NCBI GenBank assembly: GCA_964642545.1
Contig: CAZXQU010000064.1
Span: 1-16,270 of the forward strand
DNA length: 16,270 bases
Reading direction: 5' to 3'
Source: QYOJ01 sp964642545
GTDB lineage: Bacteria > Bacteroidota > Bacteroidia > Bacteroidales > FEN-979
A program made the translations under genes and the position numbers. Shown here piece by piece: positions 1 to 5,598 of this stretch (position 1 is its first letter; each line of letters opens with the position of its first letter). The notes beneath the pieces are model-generated. The model searched no databases, had not been told where the DNA came from, and worked only from the letters and a program-made list of their open reading frames with translations.

Positions 1-454
1 AAGGTGAAGCGGGACAAATGATCCCGCCGGCTTCTGTGACGAGTTTCATGTTTCTGATGTGGATCAGGCTCAGTGGAGCTTCCCTGGGCAACAGGATCAA
101 CTGCCTGCGTTCTTTCAGCATGACATCTGCTGATCGTGTCATCAGGTCGTTTGAAACTCCCGAAGCAATCCGCCCCAGTGTCCCCATCGAGCATGGGGCG
201 ATGATCATCGTATCAAAACCGGCTGAGCCGGAAGCCATCGGGGCAAAAAAATCACCCGGATCATAAATCTGAAAAGGAATTTCGGCAGGATCAAATGAAC
301 CCAGTTCAAATCTCCAGACAGGAAGAGCTGTTGCAGAAAATATCACCGCGCAGTCAGTAACCTGGTCCCCCAGTCCCGACAACCGGTCAAGCAGCAGCTT
401 TCCGTAAATCACTCCCGAAGCACCAGTGATTCCAACAATTATTTTCTTTCCCAT
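1..454 (-). CDS. ubiX: UbiX/Pad1-family flavin prenyltransferase (3' end cut off by the window edge)
   Basis: Family members attach a dimethylallyl group to FMN, making the prenylated flavin used by UbiD-type decarboxylases. I translated 151 residues. Seen: the N-terminal flavin-binding loop ITGASG (residues 9-14), PCSMGTLGRIASG (87-99), and a conserved block at 103-128 with LMTRSADVMLKERR followed by LLPREAPL. These are hallmarks of the family. The usual length is about 190 residues, so some 35-40 C-terminal residues lie beyond position 1. The start is the ATG read from 454 to 452; the codons before it show no strong ribosome-binding site, as is normal for Bacteroidota. The gene lies downstream of the porin on the same strand, 177 bp away with a large palindrome between, so co-transcription is doubtful. 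The UbiD partner is not in the window. Its pathway role (quinone synthesis or another decarboxylation) is inference. Confidence 0.93.
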   Translation of the reverse strand, partial: MGKKIIVGITGASGVIYGKLLLDRLSGLGDQVTDCAVIFSATALPVWRFELGSFDPAEIPFQIYDPGDFFAPMASGSAGFDTMIIAPCSMGTLGRIASGVSNDLMTRSADVMLKERRQLILLPREAPLSLIHIRNMKLVTEAGGIICPASP

Positions 455-519
455 ATCCTGATCAGATTACTTTAAGATTTAACAATGAGTCTCCTCTGCA
501 AAAAGCCAACCTTTTCTTT

Positions 520-604
520 CAGCAACTTTTTTACCCCGGCCCTAAAGGGAGAAGTTGCTGAAAATCAGGCTCCCTTTAGGGTTGGGGTAAAACTGATTTT
601 CAGC
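520..604. repeat. Nested palindromic intergenic element, ccctaaaggg-core type
   Basis: Three sets of inverted arms are interleaved. The arms at 533-550 and 571-588 match in 16 of 18 bases and carry the core ccctaaaggga/tccctttaggg. The arms gctgaaaatcag (557-568) and ctgattttcagc (593-604) are perfect. The arms cagcaactt (520-528) and aagttgctg (552-560) are also perfect. Alternative, mutually exclusive hairpins are therefore possible. The element lies 28 bp past the stop of the porin gene and could act as its terminator or as an RNA-processing signal. It shares its core and outer accccn/nggggt edges with the element at 5071-5162, so it looks like a dispersed repeat family rather than a gene-specific structure. 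The remaining bases between the two flanking genes show nothing else. Confidence 0.75.
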
Positions 605-631
605 ATCGTGAGTTTTAGGAGTGGACTCTAT

Positions 632-1285
632 TTACCAGTTCCTTCTCCCCTTGAACTGATAGGCTACCGATAGTGACAGCACATTATTGAACTGGCCCCA
701 CTCGAAGAGAATCTTTCTGCCAAATTTGCCCTGCTCCTCTGTTGGTATTGATTGACGAAGAGAGAGAAGGGAATAATTGAACCGGAAAGTGGCTTTCAGG
801 TGTTTGGTGATATAACCCGAAACTCCCAAAATGCCCGCCAGGGTAACTCCCCGGAAGGGATACTTATTTGTTACCTCAGCACCATCGATCTGCTCCTGGT
901 AACCCAGCAGGACATCGGCGGCCGGACCTGCTTCCACCTGGATCCGCTTAAGAAAAGTAAATTGGTACAGGAGCGGGATCTCCAGGTAGTGCAGACGAAG
1001 CAAGTATATGTGCAAATCATTTTCTTGATAAAGATCGGGTTTACGACTTCCCTTCTGGATGTATTCCATCTCCATCTGTAAAGAGGAGTGGGGGGAGAAT
1101 TCCAGGCTGACGAAAGCACCGGCGAGGAACCCAACTTTATTAAACCCAGCCCAATCATCACCATCAACCTGACTGAGCGTTCCACCGGCAAGTATTCCTC
1201 CGTCAAACTGCTGGGGAAACAGGCTTGCGGGAAGAAGAAACAAGCAGGTGAACAGGATCAGGAAGCGTGTTTGTTTTATGGTCAT
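632..1285 (-). CDS. Small outer-membrane beta-barrel (porin-family) protein
   Basis: A 217-residue protein with a clear signal peptide: MTIKQTR, a hydrophobic core, and probable cleavage near LFPQQ (residues 20-26). The mature part opens with GGILAGGTLSQVDGDD and GFNKVGFLAGAFVSLEF, a pattern I recognise from the Bacteroidota OMP_b-brl_2 (PF13568) type of small barrel, followed by alternating amphipathic strands such as LRLHYLEIPLLYQF and VLSLSVAYQF. Length fits an 8-stranded barrel. It would sit in the outer membrane; no substrate or ligand can be assigned. It is divergent from the response regulator, so the two share the 167-bp region 1286-1452. The ATG at 1285-1283 directly precedes the signal peptide. 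The C-terminus ends in KGRRNW, a terminal aromatic as in many barrel proteins. Product class is well supported, function unknown. Confidence 0.85.
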   Translation of the reverse strand: MTIKQTRFLILFTCLFLLPASLFPQQFDGGILAGGTLSQVDGDDWAGFNKVGFLAGAFVSLEFSPHSSLQMEMEYIQKGSRKPDLYQENDLHIYLLRLHYLEIPLLYQFTFLKRIQVEAGPAADVLLGYQEQIDGAEVTNKYPFRGVTLAGILGVSGYITKHLKATFRFNYSLLSLRQSIPTEEQGKFGRKILFEWGQFNNVLSLSVAYQFKGRRNW

Positions 1286-1300
1286 GTGAAATCGAAGTAC

Positions 1301-1328
1301 GAAATACGAAATACGAAATTAAGAAATA
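1301..1328. repeat. Heptanucleotide tandem repeat (unit gaaatac)
   Basis: Two perfect gaaatac units (1301-1314) are followed by gaaatta and a diverged agaaata, and preceded by the related gaaatcg at 1288-1294. The run lies in the leader of the porin gene, just upstream of its ATG. The same consensus recurs at 12234-12282. It belongs to the set of 7-bp repeats found at gene edges across the window. Confidence 0.7.
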
Positions 1329-1331
1329 ATT

Positions 1332-1361
1332 CAATGATGCGTGATGATGCGCAATGATACG
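1332..1361. repeat. Three 10-bp direct repeats between porin and response-regulator genes
   Basis: Units caatgatgcg (1332-1341), tgatgatgcg (1342-1351) and caatgatacg (1352-1361) sit head to tail with a 10-bp step, so each copy faces the same side of the helix. Winged-helix OmpR/PhoB-family regulators are known to bind tandem direct repeats at about this spacing, and such a regulator is encoded next door. That this is its operator is inference; the run could also be another member of the short tandem repeat class in this window. Confidence 0.55.
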
Positions 1362-1366
1362 CATTT

Positions 1367-1383
1367 ATTAACAAATCGTTAAT
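1367..1383. promoter_or_regulatory. Perfect 6-bp inverted repeat attaac-N5-gttaat, candidate operator
   Basis: Arms at 1367-1372 and 1378-1383 are perfect, with the spacer aaatc. The site lies 14 bp upstream of the -33-like TTG of the two-component promoter. Operator function is inferred from position only. Confidence 0.3.
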
Positions 1384-1396
1384 TCTCTTCTTGGCG

Positions 1397-1426
1397 TTGA
1401 TTTCAATGGATCAATTCTTACCTTTG
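1397..1426 (+). promoter_or_regulatory. Bacteroidota-type promoter for the two-component operon
   Basis: TTG at 1397-1399, a 19-bp spacer and TACCTTTG at 1419-1426 match the Bacteroidota consensus of a -33 TTTG/TTG and a -7 TAnnTTTG. Transcription would begin near 1433, giving a leader of about 20 nt before the GTG start at 1453. Confidence 0.6.
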
Positions 1427-1452
1427 AATTGTGATAATAGAATCCTGATCCT

Positions 1453-2151
1453 GTGGAGACAACTGATATAAAGATCCTTCTGGTGGATGACGAAGCCGAT
1501 ATCCTGGAGTTCCTGGGATACAACCTTGCGCGTGAAGGATATCGTGTTGAGAAGGCAAAAAACGGAAAGCAGGCAATACAGATCGCCCGGGAGTTCAAAC
1601 CTCACCTGGTAATCCTGGATGTGATGATGCCTGAAATGGACGGTATGGAGACATGCGATGCCATGCGAAACATGCCACAATTGAATGATCCGCTCATCGT
1701 TTTTCTGACCGCCCGTGGTGAAGATTACTCTCAGATTGCCGGTTTTGATGCAGGTGCTGACGACTACATAACCAAACCCATCAAACCGAAACTTTTCCTC
1801 TCCCGAATCCAGGCCCTGCTTCGGCGGATTCATGAACCTGCGAAAGAAGGGTCTCTGGTGGGCGATCTGATTGAAACAAGCGGATTGGTCATCGACAAGA
1901 AAAAATATGTGGTGATCCGTAACAACGAAGAGATTTCACTGCCAAAAAAAGAGTTTGAACTGCTGAGTTTTCTGGCTTCCAAGCCCGATAGGGTTGTAAC
2001 ACGTGATGAAATCTTTTCGGCGGTATGGGGCGACGATGTGGTGGTTGGCGACCGTACCATCGATGTCCATATCCGACGGATCAGGGAACGCCTTGGCATG
2101 GATAATATTCGGACAATCAAAGGGGTAGGGTATAAATTTGAGGTGAAATGA
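1453..2151 (+). CDS. OmpR/PhoB-family response regulator
   Basis: A 232-residue DNA-binding regulator, phosphorylated by a partner kinase. The receiver domain covers residues 6-125: acidic pocket D12-D13, phosphoacceptor D56 in VILDVMMP, T86 in IVFLTA, and K108 in YITKP. The winged-helix domain covers about 140-230 and ends with the family signature TIDVHIRRIRERLG and IRTIKGVGYKF. The start is GTG at 1453. An in-frame TAG at 1438-1440 blocks a longer form, and no ATG occurs before the phosphorylation site, so GTG is well supported. Its stop overlaps the kinase start by 4 bp (ATGA), a sign of translational coupling. The signal and regulon are unknown. PhoB-like phosphate control is possible but unproven; the divergent porin is a candidate target. 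Confidence 0.95.
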   Translation: METTDIKILLVDDEADILEFLGYNLAREGYRVEKAKNGKQAIQIAREFKPHLVILDVMMPEMDGMETCDAMRNMPQLNDPLIVFLTARGEDYSQIAGFDAGADDYITKPIKPKLFLSRIQALLRRIHEPAKEGSLVGDLIETSGLVIDKKKYVVIRNNEEISLPKKEFELLSFLASKPDRVVTRDEIFSAVWGDDVVVGDRTIDVHIRRIRERLGMDNIRTIKGVGYKFEVK

Positions 2152-3203
2152 AATACTATGAACCACGATTGATCTCACTGACCAATGCTACCGTGGTTAC
2201 AACACTTTACATCCTTTTTGTCATCCTTGGGGCGTTGATAGTTTCACCGGATGCACTGCATGATCTCTATTTCATTCTCTTTCTGATCATCTCAGCTGCG
2301 CTGTTGTTTGCCATCACATTTCTTGTCTTCCGATTCACCCTCGACAAGTTCATTTACAGCAAGATCCGGCTGATATACAAGACGATCCACAACATCAAAC
2401 GAAAAAAAGAGGAGATCCACTCCCATCGCATTGATTCCCGTTTGCTGGAAGAGGTTGGTCACGAAGTGGAGGCATGGCAGCAGGAGAAAAGCCGGGAGAT
2501 TGAACAGCTCCATCAGCTGGAACAATACAGGAGGGAATTCATCGGAAATATTTCACATGAGCTGAAAACCCCGCTTTTCAACATTCAGGGATATGTGCTT
2601 ACCTTGCTCGATGGGGGGCTGGAGGATCCCTCCATCAATAAAGAGTACCTTAAACGAACAGAGAAAAGCATCGAAAGGTTGATCCGTATCGTGGAGGACC
2701 TGGATGAAATTGGTCAGCTGGAGTCGGGTCAAATACAACTGAAAATTATCCGATTTGATATTGTGGGCCTCACCAGGGAAGTGATTGACCTTCTTGAGAT
2801 GAAGGCAAAAAAGAGAGGCATCGGTCTGGCAATTAACCGGCAAGAGAAGCCTGTTTTCGTGGAAGGCGACAGGGAGAAGATTCGCCAGGTTCTAACCAAC
2901 CTCCTGGAAAATTCCATCCGGTATGGAATCGAAAAAGGGAGAACCAAGATCAGCTTCTTCGACATGGATGAACACATCCTCATCGAAATTACTGATAACG
3001 GCATCGGGATTGAGCCGGAAGAGTTATCCCGTGTTTTTGAACGCTTTTACCGCGCTCCCCGTGGTCGGGCTACCTTTACAAAAGGGAAAGGGTTGGGGCT
3101 GGCTATTGTGAAACACATCCTGGAAGCCCATCAACAAACTGTCAATGTAAGAAGTACCACCGGAGTAGGAACTACCTTTGGCTTTACACTGAAGAAGGTT
3201 TGA
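2148..3203 (+). CDS. Membrane-bound sensor histidine kinase
   Basis: A 351-residue kinase with two membrane helices near the N-terminus (about residues 13-32 and 41-63) separated by only a few residues, so there is almost no periplasmic sensor domain. A charged helical linker (65-130, rich in K, R, E and H) follows, then the dimerisation/phosphoacceptor box FIGNISHELKTPL with H137. ATP-binding motifs are N251 and N255 in the N-box, DNGIGI (283-288), the F-box RVFERFYR (295-302) and GKGLGLAIVKH (313-323). No PAS domain is seen, and the linker is too diverged to call a HAMP domain. It would autophosphorylate on H137 and transfer to D56 of the regulator. The small periplasmic loop suggests sensing within the membrane or through another protein; that is inference. 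The stop lies 8 bp from that of the convergent prenyl synthase gene. Confidence 0.95.
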   Translation: MKYYEPRLISLTNATVVTTLYILFVILGALIVSPDALHDLYFILFLIISAALLFAITFLVFRFTLDKFIYSKIRLIYKTIHNIKRKKEEIHSHRIDSRLLEEVGHEVEAWQQEKSREIEQLHQLEQYRREFIGNISHELKTPLFNIQGYVLTLLDGGLEDPSINKEYLKRTEKSIERLIRIVEDLDEIGQLESGQIQLKIIRFDIVGLTREVIDLLEMKAKKRGIGLAINRQEKPVFVEGDREKIRQVLTNLLENSIRYGIEKGRTKISFFDMDEHILIEITDNGIGIEPEELSRVFERFYRAPRGRATFTKGKGLGLAIVKHILEAHQQTVNVRSTTGVGTTFGFTLKKV

Positions 3204-3211
3204 TTTTGAGT

Positions 3212-4186
3212 TCAGATGGTACGTTCAGTGGTAAATATCACCAACTCTTTCAAGGAGTCGGCATAGGCCGATGCCGGGAAGGTAGTTATGAGCGCGATAG
3301 CCTTTTCGCGGAATTCCAGCATACGTTTTCTCGTATAATCCAATCCGCCCGACTCTTTCACCATTCCAACCAGCTTTTTCACGCTCACCGAATCTGTATT
3401 ATGGTGCTTCACCGTGTTGATGATCCATCGCTTTTCACTGGCCGAGCTGTTGTTTAGCAGATAAATCAGCGGGAGGGTCATCTTCTGGTCCCTGATATCG
3501 ATACCGCTTGGTTTGCCCGTAATGTTTCCTGATTCATAGTCAAACAGGTCGTCTTTAATCTGGAAAGCAATCCCGGTATATTCGCCGAAAAGACGCATCT
3601 GTTCGGTCATGTGAGCATCCGCCCCTGCGGAAGCCGCTCCTGAAGCACAACAGGATGCGATGAGGGAAGCTGTTTTCTTCCGGATGATTTCGAAATAGAT
3701 CTCCTCCTTGATATCCAGCCTCCTTGCCTTTTCTATCTGCAGCAACTCTCCTTCACTCATCTCTTTCACCGCCCGTGAGACAATCTTCAACAATCCGAAC
3801 TCCTCCTTCTCCAACGCCAGTAACATGCCCCTCGAAAGAAGAAAATCTCCAACCAGTACGGCAATTTTGTTTTTCCAGAGAGCATTAATAGAAAAGATTC
3901 CCCGGCGTAGATGGGAGTCATCCACAACATCATCGTGCACCAGAGTGGCTGTATGCAGCATCTCAATCATAGAAGCAGCCACGAAAGTGCTCTCTTGCAC
4001 ATTGCCACAGATACCAGCCGAAAGAAAGACAAAAAGCGGTCGGATTTGCTTTCCTTTCCGTTTGTAAATGTAGCGGGTGATCGTATCAAGCAGCAAAACC
4101 TTGCTCTTCAGGTACTCTTTGAATTTCTTGTCAAAGATTTGCAGGTCACTGGAAACAGGAGATTTGATCTGGTTAAGCGTGGTCAC
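3212..4186 (-). CDS. Long-chain (octaprenyl-type) polyprenyl diphosphate synthase
   Basis: Condenses isopentenyl diphosphate units onto an allylic primer to make the side chain of menaquinone, in the cytoplasm. Seen in this start's numbering: GKQIRP (45-50), the first aspartate-rich motif DDVVDD (85-90) followed by LRRG, and the second motif DDLFD (212-216) after FQIK, all standard for the trans-prenyltransferase family. I prefer the GTG at 4186-4184: it gives 324 residues, and the resulting N-terminus (TTLNQIKSPV) lines up end to end with Bacteroides-type octaprenyl synthases, which begin IALIKKPI-like. An in-frame ATG at 4249 would add 21 unrelated residues and leave only 34 bp to the divergent radical SAM gene. 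A TAATTTTA box (minus strand, 4212-4205) lies just upstream of the GTG. Chain length cannot be read from sequence with certainty. Confidence 0.93.
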   Translation of the reverse strand: MTTLNQIKSPVSSDLQIFDKKFKEYLKSKVLLLDTITRYIYKRKGKQIRPLFVFLSAGICGNVQESTFVAASMIEMLHTATLVHDDVVDDSHLRRGIFSINALWKNKIAVLVGDFLLSRGMLLALEKEEFGLLKIVSRAVKEMSEGELLQIEKARRLDIKEEIYFEIIRKKTASLIASCCASGAASAGADAHMTEQMRLFGEYTGIAFQIKDDLFDYESGNITGKPSGIDIRDQKMTLPLIYLLNNSSASEKRWIINTVKHHNTDSVSVKKLVGMVKESGGLDYTRKRMLEFREKAIALITTFPASAYADSLKELVIFTTERTI

Positions 4187-4204
4187 ACGGATTTGATTAG
4201 ACGA

Positions 4205-4212
4205 TAAAATTA
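4205..4212 (-). promoter_or_regulatory. Possible -7 box for the polyprenyl synthase gene
   Basis: TAATTTTA on the minus strand matches TAnnTTTG in 7 of 8 positions and would start transcription about a dozen bases before the preferred GTG. No convincing -33 element is found at the right spacing, so this is weak. It is incompatible with the longer ATG-initiated form at 4249. Confidence 0.3.
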
Positions 4213-4283
4213 CAGTTTTTTCAACAGGTTGTTGTAGGTTAATCGGCATAAAAGTGACAATTTTGCCTCTCTAACGATGTTCC

Positions 4284-5063
4284 ATGGCTGGTTTTCTATT
4301 TCATGAAGTGGTGTTCGGTCCGGTACGCAGCCGGCGTCTCGGTCTCTCTCTGGGTTTAAACCTCTTACCCATACATGAAAAATATTGCTCATTCAACTGC
4401 ATCTATTGCGAATGTGGCTGGACTCCATCCCCCTCAGGAGAGATTCCCTCCCTCCCGTCGCGCGAAGAAGTTCGGTGGTACCTTGAGAAGCAGCTGAAAC
4501 AACTGGCTTCCGAAAACTACCTGCCTGATGCCATTACCTTTGCAGGAAATGGGGAGCCAACCATCCATCCAGCTTTTCCTCAAATTGTTGACGACACAAT
4601 TGCACTTCGGGATGCACTAGCCCCGGCGGCTAAAGTGACCGTATTATCGAATGCCAGCATGCTGCACCGGGAAGATATTTTCAACGCTCTGCTGAAACTC
4701 GATAACAATATCCAGAAACTTGATAGTGGTACCGAACGGATCTTTCGTATGATGAACAACCCGTTGGATCTCGTTACAATCGACTCTGTTGTTGCAGACC
4801 TGAAGCGATTCAACGGTGAGGTTGTGATCCAGACAATGTTCCTGCGTGGCCACTTTCGGGGCGAACCGGTCGACAATACAACACCGGAGGAGGTCAATGC
4901 CTGGATCGAAAAGTTGCTTGAGATCGGACCAAAGTCAGTGATGGTTTACCCTGTCGCCCGCGCTACACCAGTGCAAAACCTGGAAAAAATTCCTATCTTT
5001 GAATTGGAAAAAATCGCTGAAAAAGTGAGAGAGAAGGGGATAAAGGTTGAAGTCTTTCAATAA
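4284..5063 (+). CDS. Radical SAM protein, COG0731-like
   Basis: A 259-residue protein with the radical SAM cluster motif CSFNCIYC (C35, C39, C42), which binds a [4Fe-4S] cluster and S-adenosylmethionine. It is preceded by the lead-in FGPVRSRRLGLSLGLN, typical of a widespread family often labelled COG0731-like Fe-S oxidoreductase. AITFAGNGEPTIHP (83-96) contains the GNGEP glycine motif for SAM binding. The C-terminal part completes a partial TIM barrel; there is no second cluster-binding cysteine cluster, so an auxiliary Fe-S cluster is unlikely, although C44 lies two residues past the motif. The substrate is unknown; relationship to wyosine-type tRNA modification enzymes is distant and not asserted. 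The gene is divergent from the prenyl synthase. The ATG at 4284 directly precedes the conserved N-terminus. Confidence 0.87.
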   Translation: MAGFLFHEVVFGPVRSRRLGLSLGLNLLPIHEKYCSFNCIYCECGWTPSPSGEIPSLPSREEVRWYLEKQLKQLASENYLPDAITFAGNGEPTIHPAFPQIVDDTIALRDALAPAAKVTVLSNASMLHREDIFNALLKLDNNIQKLDSGTERIFRMMNNPLDLVTIDSVVADLKRFNGEVVIQTMFLRGHFRGEPVDNTTPEEVNAWIEKLLEIGPKSVMVYPVARATPVQNLEKIPIFELEKIAEKVREKGIKVEVFQ

Positions 5064-5070
5064 GGTTACC

Positions 5071-5162
5071 TACCCCTAAATCCCCTGAAGGGGACTTCCT
5101 CCTCCCTTTGGGAGGATAAGACTGCGAAGCAGAGTAAGCCCCCTTTAGGGGGTTTGGGGGCA
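5071..5162. repeat. Palindromic intergenic element with inner hairpins, ccctaaaggg-core type
   Basis: Outer arms at 5073-5096 and 5137-5160 are inverted copies matching in 20 of 24 bases, built around cccctgaagggg and ccccctttaggggg. Inside are two small perfect hairpins: cctccc-ttt-gggagg (5101-5115) and ctgc-gaa-gcag (5122-5132). The element fills nearly all of the space between the radical SAM stop and the next gene. Its edges and core resemble the element at 520-604, so both look like copies of one dispersed family. It could also work as a terminator for the radical SAM gene. Confidence 0.75.
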
Positions 5163-5180
5163 AAAAACAACTAGTTGACC

Positions 5181-5585
5181 ATGACCTTCTACTATCCCGC
5201 AAAAATATGGCTGGCATTTGGTGAGACATTTGAAGGGAACCAGAAAATTGTGGATTGGTTGATCCATAACGGGTACCCGGAAGTGGCTGCATTATCGCAC
5301 GCCATGCGGGGAAGTGACGAAGCCTTTTCGTGGCTGATGGCTAATGGGTTTCCGCATCTGGCAGCTCTCGACAGTGCGGTTACATCAGAAGATCCCAAAG
5401 CCTATCAATGGTTGAAAGCCAATAAACACCTCTTTCTAATCGTATTCGCTGATGCCTGCAAGGCGCAACCAGCCGCCATTAGCTGGTTCCGAAAACACAA
5501 GTTGGATGCTTTTCTGATGATTGCCGGAAAGATCAAGAAGTTTTGTGACAGCCAGATGTTTGATTACCACAAAAAACAGTTCTAA
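5181..5585 (+). CDS. Small helical-repeat protein of unknown function
   Basis: I do not recognise this 134-residue protein. It lacks a signal peptide and membrane segments, so it should be cytoplasmic. It is built from about four units of 26-29 residues with the pattern A..WL..NG.p.lAAL..A: compare IVDWLIHNGYPEVAALSHA (about 25-43), AFSWLMANGFPHLAALDSA (51-69), a third unit with AYQWLKANK (76-84) and a fourth with AISWFRKHKLD (102-112). Each unit reads as a helix pair, as in ankyrin-like or other solenoid folds, which usually bind proteins. I chose the ATG at 5181; a TTG two codons upstream (5175) is a poorer start. It converges with the ribonucleotide reductase gene, with stop codons 9 bp apart inside one hairpin. 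It could be a lineage-specific Bacteroidota protein; no function is proposed. Confidence 0.75.
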   Translation: MTFYYPAKIWLAFGETFEGNQKIVDWLIHNGYPEVAALSHAMRGSDEAFSWLMANGFPHLAALDSAVTSEDPKAYQWLKANKHLFLIVFADACKAQPAAISWFRKHKLDAFLMIAGKIKKFCDSQMFDYHKKQF

Positions 5586-5598
5586 GCGAAGCGCTTAG
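5582..5598. terminator. Hairpin holding the stop codons of two convergent genes
   Basis: A perfect 7-bp stem, ctaagcg (5582-5588) and cgcttag (5592-5598), with the 3-nt loop aag. The TAA of the helical-repeat gene (5583-5585) and the TAA of the reductase gene (5597-5595 on minus) both lie in the stem. On the minus strand the hairpin is followed by a run of six T (within gttttttg), which suits an intrinsic terminator for the reductase transcript. The plus-strand T tract is poorer (cattttg). Confidence 0.55.

Noticed and set aside
485..673. A 62-codon plus-strand open frame between ubiX and the porin gene
   Set aside because: It is made almost entirely of the palindromic element and the antisense of the porin 3' end, and its translation has no domain or signal character.
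3189..3215. Terminator between the kinase and polyprenyl synthase genes
   Set aside because: Only a 5-bp stem (ctgaa/ttcag) with a 17-nt loop; too weak to call.
5175..5180. TTG start for the helical-repeat protein
   Set aside because: An ATG two codons later is the more likely start and changes nothing in the domain.
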